From: Kwoniella bestiolae CBS 10118
Lineage: Eukaryota; Basidiomycota; Tremellomycetes; Tremellales; Cryptococcaceae
Length of the DNA stretch: 64,000 nucleotides
Direction of reading: 5' to 3'
Assembly (NCBI RefSeq): GCF_000512585.2
Contig: NC_089244.1
Coordinates: 1,116,001-1,180,000, forward strand
Shown here: piece by piece, positions 22,625 to 35,100 of the stretch
How positions within the stretch are numbered: the first letter of the stretch is position 1
Layout of the letters: every line of letters begins with the position of its first letter
Made by a program: the position numbers and the translations under genes
The notes under the pieces: generated by a model
Told to the model about the DNA's origin: nothing
The model's input: only the letters and a program-made list of their open reading frames with translations
Databases searched by the model: none

Positions 22625-25600
22625 TCACACCCTCCCCAAAACCCTCTCCAACTCCCTCTCATCAACAGCCATCAACCCCCTAGATCTAGCCATAAGTCTC
22701 AAATTCCTATCATTACTAACCACCACCACCCTACTCGTACCCTCCTTCTCAAGCGGATCAATCGAAGGCATACTCAAAAGTGTCGAACGATCCATGAAGT
22801 TTTGTTCGGCGAATGAAGCGATATGTATGATCCGATCGTCCATCGTCCGGGGATCATCTTTATCTTCATCAGAAGAGTTACCGGAGTTCGAAGACAGAGA
22901 TTCTGTTCTGATTAATAGGTCGGATAGGTAGTTGCCCTTTGAAGTTTGGATTTTCAGTGTCAAGGAATGTGTTCGGATGGTGTTTTCGAGGTATTTAATT
23001 GATCTTTGAGAGTTGGATCCTAGTTGACCTGGTTCCTTCGAGAGACCATCCAACTCGGTCACAACTATTGAAAAGAGCAAAGTTAGCATCAGACCATTCC
23101 TCATCTTTTGGCTTCGTTGAGCATATCTGAGAGCGGGTATAGTATCCTGTACCCAAGGACCAATGACCTGTTTTATACTAATACAGAACAGACCTGCTTA
23201 TAGACGACGTATAACTCACCAGGCAAAGGAACAACTACACTCCACTGACCACTCTCCACGACCTTACTGAACAGTCCCAGCGAATCGACCAAAACGTTAG
23301 TATCGAAAAGCAACATCGTATATCCAGGAACGACATGTAAACTCGATCGTTTGGTCTTCTTCGTTCGTGAGGTGGCGGGGGCAGGCGTAGATAAGAGACC
23401 TTGGAGTTCGCGTCGTCGGTTCTACAAGAAACAAGAAGGTTAGCAAACTCTCCTATTATCCTTTTCCACTAAGATGTCACCCAACCCCAAACGGGGTACA
23501 CAATGTATCGCAAAATGCCCTTGCGTAACAGGAATATGCAACTCACTCTCAACGCAGCCAACTCCTCATCCTCCTCATCACCCTCCTCCACATCAATCTC
23601 CCCAAATTCAAACTCCAACTCCTCCTCCCTCTCTCTATCCCTGCGTCTCCTCTCCAACCTCCTCTCCTCCTCCCTATCCCTCTCCTTCTGTCTCTCCAAC
23701 TCATCCAGTCTCTCCTTAAGCGTACCCTCAGTAACAAGTTTACCTTGACCGTCCATCTCAAACCCATCCACATACTTCATCAATACCCCTACAGCCCATT
23801 GGACCCTCTTCCACCTCCGTGAGTTGATAGCAGACGCAGAGTCCGTATCACCCTCTATATCATCTACAATCCCATCTTCCAGATTCCTCCCTACCGGCGG
23901 ATCAAAATTGGCCAACAGCACATCCATCTCTGAATCGAAATTCCCACCTTTCCTAGGTTGAGGTACCCCTCCACTGCCTGTGCCACTTCCTGTCGATCCT
24001 CTCCCATTCGATGGTTTGCTCTTCCAGAATCCCCGTTCATAAACCCTCCTCCCGACCCACTCGTTACCACGCAATAACCAGTCTTCCGGGAGAGGTAGGC
24101 CACTGACCAGTCGTTTCTCCTCGACAATCTCGAGGTTGGTTGAATTGGTGAATTGGCATAATCTCTCCCAAGGCACTGAAAGGAGTAAAGACGATCCGAC
24201 GTGAGGTTGGCGGAAGACGGTAGATAGGAAGGTGAGGAAGATGGTGATGAATGGGTTGAGGACCTGATGGAACCCCTGTATGCGATTGGGGTGGGAGAGG
24301 ACAAAGTCGAATATTGAGAAAGCCAACTTCAATGCGTAAGTGAATGTGATAGGCTGTGCCTCTTCCATTGGATCGGTACCGTTTATGGGTATTGGTGAGA
24401 TCGTTCGGACAGGTGCCATACCATCTACAGTCAATCCCTCGCCTTCATCTCCCTCTCCATCCTCGTTATCTGCCAGAGCTTGAGCCCTACGCCGTTCAGC
24501 ACCTTCTTGGGACAGTGCTTTACGGACGATTCCACTGCTTGTGCCGTACTGCATAATACTTCCCAGTGAGACCGAAGCCATGATCATCCAATCGGTTTGG
24601 CCAATCACAACTTTCCTGGAAACTCCATCCAGCTGAACGTCTTCTTCTAATCGCTCCATATACCTCGACATGACCGCTTCGAAGTCGTCGAGAGATATTC
24701 GCGTGAACAACATACCATGTAAACGGAGGAATAGGTCCATGGCTGTTGCTTCGGGCAGGGAACGTTGATTCTGGAGGGCAGAATCGAAAAGGGGTAAGAT
24801 AGATTCTCGAGATGTGGGATATTCGTGGGTGACCGTTAAGCTGAAATTACACGATGGTCAGATCTGCGATCCTTTGTTTGTACAATGCACGCGAGCGTAT
24901 ACAGCAGATGTGGGTGGATAACGACTTATGACAGGGATCGAAAGCAGCAAGATCACACAAGGAGTAAATAACCTCATAAACGTCAAACTCACCTCTTCAC
25001 AAAATGATGCAACGCCCTCCCCTCCTGACCCTTCACATCCCTACAAAGCAACGCCAAATGATGGTGCAACCGTCCTTCACCAGGTTTCTCATTGATCCCC
25101 AGATTATACCAATCTCTCGCCGTAGTCCTCCAAGTTTCTTTATCTTCCACATCCCACGATTGAGCCACCTCAGCTCCGATACTTGCTCCGGAGGGTTCGG
25201 GCTTCTCTTCGTCCGGCGAGTCGGGCATATCTATCCTTCCTAATCTATCTTTACCCGAGGACGACAAAGGTGGATCTTGAACGTGGGATGCGATGGCCAT
25301 TCTGTACCTTGCTAGATCACCTAAAGCTTCTATCCACGCTGTTCTGAAATTTGATAAGGCTTGATTCTCCAATAATTCAGAGTAAAACCTGTACGCATCG
25401 TACACTACGTCTGTGAGGAGATCTAACGCTGTAGATTGGTTGGATCCTGACATCCAGGCGTATCGTAATCTTTCTAGTAATAGGTGGAATCCAGTTTGCC
25501 ATAGTCGGGAAGGGATGTTGTATTTGACGGAAAGTTGATGGTATGATGAGGGGACAAGGGGATCGAAGAGGGTAATAAGGAAATGGTCATGTAATTCTGC

Positions 25601-26885
25601 CAATCTGAGTATCAAGCCAAATACCATCAGCTCATATCCAGAGTGCGTCTACACAAAAGGGGTAGCTGCTCACCTCTTATGCTTGGCTATCAGATCTATC
25701 CACGCTGCCGATTCTTGATCCCCCATCACATCCCTCCTACTCCTGGAAAAACAATTCCCCGCAGGACCATCAAGTAAGACCATATCCCCGGACTCAGGAT
25801 CATTAGACATGATACGATGTATCTCTATCAACTCGTTTTCAAGCTCTTTGATCTCATCGTGGATCTTCTTCAATATCGGTTTGACACCGGTATCACTTTG
25901 TCAAACATCATCACATCAGTTGTCGTGTTTTGACAAGTATAGGTCAAAAGATAACTCACCTATTATTCTTCCCCCTCTCTCTATCCTTGAAACTCTCCGA
26001 CCCTTCAGAGCTCCTAGACCCCTTCGACCTCGTATCACTACTATCCTTCTTCTTCGACCCAGTGGATGTACTGCCCCTCTCACTTCCCTCTCTCCTCTTC
26101 CTCCTCTCCCGCTCTCTATCAGCTTCCTCCTCTGCCGTCCTACTTCCTCCAGGCGGTCTTCTAAGGAGTAATTTGCTTGATGACCCCTGTTCCGAAGACT
26201 CCAGGGCAGGTAGACGAAGTGAGGGAGAGAAATGCATGGGATCATGAATGGAGGGGTCGAACAGCTTCTTACTTGATGAAGGTCGGGAATCTACTCTGCG
26301 TCTTGGTCGTTCTTCTTCCACTAATGGACGAGGCGAGCGATCAGTCCGTTGTATTGGAGCGGAGGAAGGACGGGAGGGATCAAAGAGTGCTCTGCTTGAT
26401 AAGGCGTTGGGGGGAGGCCCACGGGAGTACTCGTCTATATCTGCTGGTGGGCGGAGAGAGGGGTGAGTGCGACGAGGTGAAGAGGGATGTCGGGGTGGGT
26501 TGGATGATCTATTGGGACTGCAAGTATAGTATCGTTAGCTCTGTACAACCATTGGTGTAGGAGTCATGGCAAGGCTCACGAAGCAGGGGGATTGGGGTAG
26601 GTTCGCATAGGTCCAGCGGCAGGTAAGACGCCTATCTGAGGAAGTCGATGTCGCTCCCGCTCTCTTTCGGATGACTCGGTACGCCTCGAGGGTCTATACA
26701 TCATTATCCATGAGCTGAAAACATAATTCGCTTGGTACCGAAGTAGCTCACCTCGTACTGCTTCCGCTCCCTTCACCGGTCGAAGCATTCTTCCTCTGCA
26801 ATGCGAATATCTTATTCGCTATATCCGTGTTGTCCACTGCTCTCCTAGGTCTGGATGGACCAGCGAGAGGAGTGGGATCTTCCAT
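22625..26885 (-). CDS. SMG6/EST1-like protein with C-terminal PIN nuclease
   Basis: EST1/SMG6 family: TPR-like EST1 region plus PIN endonuclease, acting in nonsense-mediated mRNA decay and telomere maintenance. Exons (minus): 26885-26752, 26693-26580, 26517-25960, 25895-25674, 25604-24993, 24840-23547, 23421-23220, 23064-22625, giving 1191 residues. Residues 1-265 are Ser/Arg/Pro-rich and disordered. The EST1 helical region follows: RLAELHDHFLITLFDP, WQTGFHLLLERLRYAWM, ARDWYNLGINEKPGEGRLHH, and LTVTHEYPTSRESILPLF. An acidic coiled stretch (ERQKERDREEERRLERRRRD) precedes the PIN domain. PIN: LLFDTNVLVDSL (Asp about 1018), VVTELDGL, DDRIIHIA and VVSNDRNLRLMA keep the acidic catalytic residues, so nuclease activity is expected. 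Confidence 0.9.
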
Positions 26886-27408
26886 ACTGGCGGAAGTTGG
26901 GTGAGTTCTTAACGAGTGTATGAGATTATATGATCATTATATTGTATTGTCGTTTCTTGAGAAGAGAGTGAGGTGTGTGTGAGTGGTACAAGTCTAACTA
27001 AGAGATTGTTATAAATATTGTTGCTGAGACTGCGAGAGAAGCAGCTAGTGAGACTACTAGTAGTACTACTAGTCTGATTATGAGATCTGATATGGTTGTA
27101 CCGTATGATACCTCGCAGTCATTCTCATCAATTTATCCATTCTATCAACAGCAGTCACAGATTTCATGTTTCCGTCTCCGCAGCACCACTCACACGTAAT
27201 CATCCACCCGCACCAGGAACAAAGGGTACTATCGCTGACCACGTGGCATTATGTAATGGCACGCTGTTCGCCACACAAATAAGTTGAAAAGCTGTGGATT
27301 CAAAGGTCAAGGTATGCTGTGAACGTCATCAATCATCAACAATCTCATCAATTCTACATCTTACATTTCCTTTCTGTCCATCTGAGCAATAGTGAAAAAT
27401 ACATCAAC
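26886..27408. promoter_or_regulatory. Divergent promoter region, SMG6-like / DnaJ-X
   Basis: 523 bp between divergent genes. It holds an imperfect inverted repeat of ACTAGT units (about 27050-27073) and a CCACGTGG palindrome at 27240-27247, a possible bHLH site about 160 bp upstream of the DnaJ ATG. I see no clear heat-shock element. Confidence 0.5.
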
Positions 27409-29716
27409 ATGGCAACCAAAAAGGTCAAGGATACTCAGCTATACGACGTACTGGGTGTAACGCCCGAAGCTACCGATATCGAGTGAGTTTGACCCAAAGA
27501 GCTTTGGGATAGGGATGTTGGCTGATATTGCCCATTAGGCTCAAGAAGGCTTATCGAAAGCTTGCGATCAAGGTAAGTCCATTGCTCGCTATCTTACTGG
27601 GATGCTAGCTCACCATAGCGCTTAGTGGCATCCGGATAAAAACTCCTCCGCTGAGGCAGAGGTGAAGTTCAAGGAGATAGGGTGGGTGGACATTACTTCT
27701 CCCCGCCCCCTCTACTTCCTTCCTCTCGACTCCCCTCTTCAAGCTACTAAGCATCTACTTTTGAGTAATTCTCTACAAACAAACGGATATCGATGTTGAT
27801 AAATTGCACACCCATACAGTGAAGCCTACCAAATCCTTTCCGATGCCGACACTCGAGCATTCTACGATAAAGTTGGTAAAGATGGTATGAACAGACCCGA
27901 AGCGGAGAACATGGATCCTACGGAGATTTTTGGAAAGATCTTCGGAGGGGGTGAGCTATGTTCATAGCATTTCTTGGACTGAATCGGAGCTGACATACCA
28001 GTGTAGAGGCGTTCTTCGACTATGTGAGTGTCTGAGCTTGCCAAGCGGACTGTAGCTATATGACTGACTTTCAGATAGATTGGAGAAATCGCTCTTGTCA
28101 AAGGTAAGCTTGGAGATTGAGATTGCTCTTTTCGCCTTCAACAGAGCTTACTTCTTATGTGTTGTTTGCAGACTTCACCACCACAATGGACGTCGTAATG
28201 ACACCAGAAGAACGAGCCGAGATGGAAGCCGCCAAAGAAGCAGGCGAGACCGACTCCAGTGTACCTGGAGATGCCGAGTTAGCAGCAGCTGCAGCTGCAG
28301 GAGCAACCACCATAGCTGCATCTGAAGGAACGACCGTCAACCCTACAGCCGCTGCCGCCGCTGCAGAACAGTCGAATACCTCTTTGGCTCACCACTCTTC
28401 TTTCTCTGCTTCTGCTTCTGGGTCAGCTTCCGTATCAGGCTCAGCGTCCGGCTCAGTCTCAGTTGGCGGTGGTTCGTCAGGGAAGGACAAGAAGGGTAAA
28501 CCCAAGTTGACTCCTGAGCAGAAGGCTCAACTGGAAGCTTTGGAGAAGAAACAGGAAGAGGAGAAGAAGGCTAGGTAAGCTAGTTCTTCCGGAAGGGTTT
28601 CAAACGTAGGGCCAGGATAGCTGATCAACGTTTGGTAATTAGGGTTGAAGCATTGGTGCAGAAACTTACTCAGCGTATTAGGCCTTTCGTAGATGCCAAG
28701 CATCCAGGAGACAAGGATGATCCCGAGACTAAAGTTTTCGAAAGTAGGATTAGGATTGAGGCGGAGGATCTGAAACTGGAATCGTTCGGTGTTGAGGTGG
28801 GTACCTAGTACTTTCCCAGCAATCAGTTCAGGGTCGACTTTGGAAGCGAGCTGATCTTTTGGGATTTAACGTAGATGCTCCACACGATCTCCCAAGTGTA
28901 TATAACCAAAGCTGGTAACTTCCTAAAATCAAAGAAATTCTTCGGTGGTGGATTTTTCGGTAGACTGAAGGAAAAGGGAGGTATGGTGAAAGAGGGATGG
29001 GGATTGCTTGGTTCGGCGTGAGTCTGCTATCTCACACATCATCAATTGGACGGCCATGGCTGATAGCAGATTTTGCTATGATGTAGAATCGGTGTACAAA
29101 GTGCTATGGAGGAATTGGAACGACTAGAAGCTAAAGGAGATGCTACGCCCGAAGAGATGGAAGCTTTGGCGCAGGAGGTGTCGAGTAAAATGTTGTTGAC
29201 TACCTGGAGAGCTACTCGATGGGAGGTGATCAATGTGAGTGGGGGGCTCGGTATCTTTAGAAAGGGCATTGATAGCTGATCATCCTGGGTTGGGGTTCAG
29301 GTGTTGAACGCCGTGGTGGATCAAGTGCTGTATGAACCTGGAATACATAAAGACGTAGCTTTGAAGCGGGCTAAGGCTATTCTGACAATTGGAGGGATCT
29401 TCAATGAAGTCAAGGCGGATGAGTCGGACGATGAGCGAAGGGAGTTGGAGAGGTGAGTGGTGACTCGCGAAATATGCCTTCATAGTTGAAGTACAAGATC
29501 TCGCGTCGTTGCACATGAGCTGAAGCTGACAAATGTCATTTCTTGTCGTGCAGGTTGGTAATGAACGCAGGAAAGAAGAAAGAAAAGACCAAAGAGAAGA
29601 AAGGTGGAAGTGGATGGTTCGGCGGTAAATCGGCTAGCCCCAAACCTGATACTGGTGTAGCTGGTGCAACGACGGAAAAGAAGGAAGCCGAGAGTGAAAA
29701 AGCTGGTTTACACTGA
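27409..29716 (+). CDS. DnaJ-X (Caj1/Djp1-type) Hsp40 cochaperone
   Basis: Class C J-protein that stimulates Hsp70 ATPase; Djp1/Caj1 relatives help mitochondrial and peroxisomal protein import. Exons 27409-27482, 27539-27572, 27626-27681, 27820-27950, 28007-28023 (17 nt), 28079-28103, 28172-28574, 28643-28796, 28875-29017, 29087-29234, 29301-29452, 29554-29716 give 499 residues. J domain: TQLYDVLGVTPEATDIELKK, LAIKWHPDKN with the HPD triad at 38-40, EAYQILSDADTRAFYD. IFGKIFGGEAFFDYIGEIAL follows. The X domain includes TPEERAEMEA, an Ala/Ser-rich insert (AAAAAGATT, SGSASVSGSASGS), QVYITKAGNFLKSKKFFGG, and TTWRATRWEVINVLN near the end. Twelve exons in 2.3 kb is dense even here. Confidence 0.92.
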
Positions 29717-30144
29717 TCTTCAATAACGATTATAACGTCTAATATAGATAAGAAGTTTTCGGTGTGGCGTCTTTGACTGTTCTCGTACATACGTATACCT
29801 TGATATAGAATTGATTAATGGATGTTGACTAGATGAACTGTCTGATGAATTTACGTTGGTCTTGTACGATGTCCACTATCAGGTCTCGGTGATGAATCGC
29901 AGCATCACATCGTTTGTTCTTGACATACACAATTTGTCTCTTCCAATTACAAGGCTGATCCAATCCTTATGTTGTTATAGATGTGCATTTTGCCAATTAC
30001 TTGGTCATTTAATGTTGACATACTGAACAACATTCAACGAATGTACAATAAGAATTATCTCCCTTATTGCGTAGCTTGTTCGTCCGTCATTCATACGTGG
30101 TCCTACACTGTTTTTAACTCCGAATACCCACCCACCTCACCCGC
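29717..30144. other. Convergent intergenic, DnaJ-X / small membrane protein
   Basis: 428 bp with two 3' UTRs. AT-rich; no gene or structured RNA seen. Confidence 0.55.
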
Positions 30145-30638
30145 CTATTCCTTCTCCTTCGCCCGCAGCAATTCAGCCCACCTTCCCCTAGCCTCATCCT
30201 CAAAACCCTTGAAAACCTTCTCACCATACAACTTCAAGTCCAACGCGCGTCTCTCAGATTCCAATCGTTTCTTGGCAATTCGTCGTCGTCTCCATATCCA
30301 GAAGAGGACGAGACCGACAAATACCAATCCTGCTACTATGCTTAGACCTGCCAACCAGCTATCAGCGATCCTCGCATGTTTACTGTATCATCTCTGATGG
30401 GATGGATAATCACCCATGACAGCGATAAGAGGGGGGACAGGAGCAGGGAGAGGGACGTACTGATTGTTATTGGGCATTTGGTTGAACCTTCGCTGCAGAA
30501 TGAGGCGGTGGAAGGGAGGGAATCGTACCATGATTCTTCCTCGTCGTCTTCTGCTCGGGGGTGGAGTGGCATGGCCGAGATGCATGAGAATAAAAGAAGG
30601 CATAGTAAGAGGTGTATGTGGTTCGGAGAGATAGACAT
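30145..30638 (-). CDS. Small type I single-pass membrane protein, unknown
   Basis: I do not recognise the family. Exons (minus): 30638-30461 and 30347-30145, giving 126 residues. An N-terminal signal peptide (IHLLLCLLLFSCISA, cleavage near residue 22) is followed by an acidic luminal or extracellular segment with two cysteines (CSEGSTKCP). One transmembrane helix (LSIVAGLVFVGLVLFWIW) comes next. It is flanked by RRRRIAKKR on the cytosolic side, with a charged helical tail (LYGEKVFKGFEDEARGRWAEL). The positive cluster after the helix predicts N-out/C-in. The splice used, A|gtacgt to ttggcag, keeps frame; an alternative acceptor 10 bp upstream would need a poor donor. Confidence 0.65.
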
Positions 30639-31157
30639 GGTTGAAATTGATGATCGCCGTCTGGTGTTTTGCCTTGAAGTGTTGGATCTGATTTGTGCCA
30701 GAATTTATTTTACTACGATACTACGATATTATCGTTATTTTTTGACATGAGTTGTCTTATCGGGTTGGTCCTACTTAATGTATCTTTATCGTCGTCTCCT
30801 TACGCTTGGTGTCAATGATATAGATAATCCTGCGATGGGATCTTCCCTGATACATTGAAATAGATAGCACGCTAAGATACCCGTTAGACCCTCAAAGGAT
30901 CGTGGTGAGATCCAAAGGGGTTAGCAGATCAAAGTAAGTTGAGATATCTTACATGTCAGTTAGTCAATGTTTCGATAGGATCCTCCTTTGATATTGGTCC
31001 AGTACCTTTTGATGCGTGTCGTATTGGTACGATACATAATTTACAACCATTTCGTATATCCTACTTACAGCGATCTATCTTACATTCTGACCAGCTCCAA
31101 ATTCCATAATACCGGGCGGGAAGCCAATCAATCGTTCTTACTGACTGACAGCTAAAG
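30639..31157. other. Intergenic, no gene seen
   Basis: 519 bp upstream of the small membrane protein gene and downstream of DAD2, both minus. No supported frame, RNA or repeat. Confidence 0.55.
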
Positions 31158-31717
31158 CTACCTCGTGATATCTTGACCACTTGTCCCATCTTTACTGCTC
31201 GTAGTGGTTTCGCCGCCGTACGGTAATCTGACTAAAACGGGCAAGGGTTCTGGTTCGTCTTGCTCGTCCTCTGGTATGGACGTATCGGATCTTTCAGCTT
31301 GTTGTTGGGCTATTCCACGTACCATATCGCATAAGCAGGAAGCACTCCAAAGGTCCCAATGGTTTTTGTTTCTATACACGGGAGAAGAGAGGAAGACATA
31401 CCAAATAAGTTGAGAATCGAGAAAACATGAGGCCAATTCCTCAAAACACCTCCAACAGCTATCAGATCACGTTGAGTCAGCTACTGCGCTCTCTCTGGCA
31501 GGTTCGGTACTTAGCCAAGCCAACGAGAAACACAGTATAAACCACCTTCACCCCCATCAGCCATGATGTTACTCATCTCTGCCAACTTCTCCACCCTCTG
31601 AACCAGTTCTGCTGAAGCTTCTCGTAGAGCCTGTAAACCCGCGTATTCTTGTTGTTTTTGATATAAGATCTGGAGGGAGGGAGGTAAGTTGGGTTGAGAT
31701 GGTCTTGAGGATGACAT
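31158..31717 (-). CDS. DAD2: DASH/Dam1 complex subunit DAD2
   Basis: Subunit of the fungal DASH ring that couples kinetochores to spindle microtubules. Exons (minus): 31717-31546, 31458-31402, 31309-31158, giving 126 residues. The core YAGLQALREASAELVQRVEKL followed by MADGGEAVGGVLRNWPHVF and SILNLF is the whole DAD2 signature (coiled coil, then ADG.EAV..VL.NW..V). After it comes an acidic tail (PEDEQDEPEPLP) longer than in yeast. ATG 31717 is used; upstream in-frame codons contain no other ATG. The gene shares a 403-bp divergent promoter with RAD2. Confidence 0.9.
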
Positions 31718-31855
31718 GGTGGGTGTACCTTCTCGCAAAACTGGACTGGGAGTTGGTGCTGAGAAGATAGAATGCGAGTATCTACATGGTTTTGTATTTT
31801 GCTGTACAGTTTGTGCATTTCATGTTTTCAGATGAACTGTTAAAGCGTGAGCTAA

Positions 31856-31865
31856 CGACGCGTCG
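31856..31865. promoter_or_regulatory. MluI cell-cycle box (MCB) in a 10-bp palindrome
   Basis: CGACGCGTCG, with core ACGCGT at 31858-31863, lies about 140 bp upstream of the DAD2 ATG and 255 bp upstream of the RAD2 ATG. In ascomycetes ACGCGT is the MBF site for G1/S transcription. Function here is inference. Confidence 0.5.
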
Positions 31866-31871
31866 GGCATG

Positions 31872-31885
31872 AAGTCACGTGACTT
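31872..31885. promoter_or_regulatory. CACGTG (E-box/Cbf1-type) 14-bp palindrome
   Basis: AAGTCACGTGACTT is a perfect palindrome around the bHLH core CACGTG; RTCACGTG is the Cbf1 consensus in yeasts. It lies next to the MCB in the DAD2/RAD2 promoter. Confidence 0.5.
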
Positions 31886-32120
31886 GGCAGTATAATCGGA
31901 CGAATCCAGTCAACTACGTCAGTACACAGAAAGCTTAAAAGAGGCGATATCGAGAGTTGTCTCTTGATGTTATTACTTGTCTCTGGCTCAACAACGATAG
32001 TAGTCCTCCATATCGTCTGTAGCCAATTTCACTTTGATCCGGAGAGTACTATCGGGGCAATCTTCCCATCCAACATATACCGATGATATAGCCTCCAAAA
32101 GCTAGAAAAGACCTTTCAAA

Positions 32121-35100
32121 ATGGGTGTCAAAGGTCTTTGGTCACTCCTCAACCCGGTCTCTCGACCTGTCCAGTAAGTCCATCTTAGCTTTATCCTTAA
32201 TTTGCTGCGGCCAATCTCAGCTAACTCTATGAGCAGGATAGAGAGCATGGAGGGGAAGCGACTGGCGATTGATAGTTCCATCTGGCTTTATCAGGTGAGC
32301 TTGCGCTCGTAAATCATTCCTATGCGAGCAGAGCTGACGAAGAGTAGTTCCAAGCTACTATGCGAGATAAGGATGGTAGGGTGTTGGTGAATGCTCATGT
32401 CCTAGGTCAGCTTAACCCCCGCTTTCCATCCCCCGTGAGGTACTTCAAGCTGATCTGAGTGAACTTGTAGGTTTTCTGCGGCGGATCAATAAATTGCTGT
32501 TTCATGGTATTAAACCTGTCTTCGTATTTGACGGTGGTGCACCCGCTCTGAAAAGAGCTACGATCGTAAGCTGCTAAGTCGATATCTGATCTGTAACACA
32601 GCTGATGTCTTCTCTTCATAGGCCGAGCGAAAGAAGAAGAAGGCAGGAGCAGCAGCAAACCACGCCAAAGTAGCTGAAAAGCTCTTCGCCGCTCAGATGA
32701 GGAGAGAGGCTGTCAAAGCTGCTCAAGCGTGAGTTGAGCTAGAATACGCACCAACGCAATGCAGTCTTAGCTGATGCGAATTATGATACAGGCTGGAAGA
32801 ACAAAGAGCTGCTAGAAGCTCAGCAGCAGCCAACCAATATCCCGACGAAGCAGGCGAACAGATATCCGAGAACGCGGTGTACCTAGACGAATTAGAGAGC
32901 GGAGCTGGACCTCCCCGACCCAGACCTGTCGAACGTGCATCTTCCTCATCCACCTCGGTAAGACAATCGACGCCTTTTGGCGAAGTTCCTACCGATCCTG
33001 AGAAACGTCGGAAACACTTCAAGAAGCATGATCCCTACCGATTACCTGAAACTACCATGCCTTCCGTGTCCACCACCGATCGACCAGATGCGAGGTTAGC
33101 AACCGAAGAAGAGCTCAAACAATTCATAGATGAAGTTTCACCCGATGATATCGATATTGAATCTCCAGAATTTCGAGCATTACCCACTGAAGTGCAGTAC
33201 GAGATCATTGGAGATCTCCGAGTGCGGTCCAGACAACAATCGCATAGAAGATTGGCGGACATGCTACGAGCTGCTCCATCGGCATTGGATTTCTCAAAGG
33301 CTCAGATCAAACATCTCTCTCAGCGGAATGCGTTGACTCAACAGCTTTTGACGGTGACTGATATGGTCGGTAAAGCTCATTTGACGATACCTGTCCGAAT
33401 CGCTGCGGAACGGAATAGGGAGTATGTGCTGGTCAAGAAGGGTGAGGATGAGGGTGGTGGTTGGGCATTGGGGATTAGGGAAGGATCGAAGGAGAAACCT
33501 ATAGAGATTGAGGAGGAACCGAAAGTTGAGAGTGAGAGTGAAAGTGAGAGTAGCGATGATTCGGATATTGAGGAGATAGATAGGTGAGATCAGTTCGTTG
33601 AACCCCCATGTGCGAGTGCAGCTGACATGTTGAATGACCTATGCAGTCCCAACGCCAAACCTCCTGTGGTAGATACAGATCTACGAGAACATCGTCGCCG
33701 AGAAATACTGGAAGCTATAGCTCGTCGATATGCCCCTGCTCGACCTGCTAGAAAATCTTTAGACGTAGTTGTCAAACCCTTCGGAGCAAGTAGACAAGCG
33801 GGATCCAAACCGTTATTTGACGCTGCCGAAGAGGAGGAGGAAGAGGAGGTGATACCGACTGCGAACGATGAGGCTTTGGCATTAGCATTACAGCAGGAAG
33901 AACTTGGATCGGACGAGGAAGAGGTGGATGTGGACCTGGCTAGAGCGCTGGCGTTGAGTAGGGTAGAGAAAGAACGAAGGGAAAGAAGTGTCACGGAAGA
34001 AGCTGATTGGGAAGTTCAGGAAGATGATGAAGATATGGAAGAAGTCCAACTGGTACCTAGTGGCGCTACTACGCCTGTACTGGAAAGTGGCAGTAATACT
34101 CCGCTAGAGGATGATGACGAAGATGAGTTCGAGGAGGTTGCAACGGATTATGCGCCATCGAGAACTCAGTCCCTCACAGAGGTCCCTTCCGCTGTTCAAG
34201 TCGACGAGGATGTTCCCATCATCACAGCTAGACAAACAGCTGTGAAGACGAAACCTGCTGGTGTGGGTGATCATCGACCGGTTCCCGCGGAGGTCATCGA
34301 AATTGATGGGGAAGAGGAAGAAGTGGATGCTCCGTTATTTGCCTCGACGAATAGCTCAACCGTCCCTCAAGCGCCTGCCAATCCGTCATCGCCAAAGGGA
34401 CAAGTGGTATCAAGTGCTTCCTCCCAACGACAACGGTCTGCTCAGCAAGGCGAAGCGAATGATACTGATGGCGACTTCCAGATAATACCAGAGCTTCAGC
34501 CTTTGATGCCTTCTCCACCGCCTCCGAGGATACCTCCGCCCGTGGTCAAAGCTTCTCCACCGACCAATCATCCTGCACCAACTCCCTCGAAATCCACTAC
34601 CGCTCCTTCTCGTCCCTCTGCAGCTCCTGTGCCGAAACCACTGCAGCGTATGCCATCGGCCACTGTCAGACCCTCTCCGCTTCGAAGGGTTACTCAACCG
34701 GCTTCTTCACCTATCTCCATCGATACTGAGGTTGAGATAGCTCCGGCAGGCGTACCTGCACCTGCAGCCCCACAAGCTCCAAAAGTCTCAGAAACATCAG
34801 CCCCAAAGCAGCTACCGACACCAGTCCAAGCAATCCCTGATGCGCCTTTGGTTGCGTCACCGTTACCTTCTTTAGTCCCAACTGATAAACCTAGTATTTC
34901 CGCCTCTCCCGTTCCCGCCCCACAAGCCCCACCACTGTTCACACGTGCAGAATCAATTTCCTCAGAAGAAGATATAGACGATTCAAGATCGATAGAATGG
35001 TCCGCTTCTCCTCCACCTCTGCCTCGCCCTGCACTTCAACCTACCGATTCAGCTACTACAATCCCCTCGGAAGTGGAAGATCAAGATGGTGATTTGACTG

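Larger units (their letters stand above)
31718..32120. promoter_or_regulatory. Divergent promoter region, DAD2 / RAD2
   Basis: 403 bp between divergent genes. It contains an MCB-type box and a CACGTG palindrome 8 bp apart (listed separately), suggesting cell-cycle control of both genes. Confidence 0.6.

Noticed and set aside
28255..28480. Ala- and Ser-rich repeats as a possible mobile or repeat insertion
   Set aside because: They are in frame inside the DnaJ-X coding exon and are ordinary low-complexity protein sequence.
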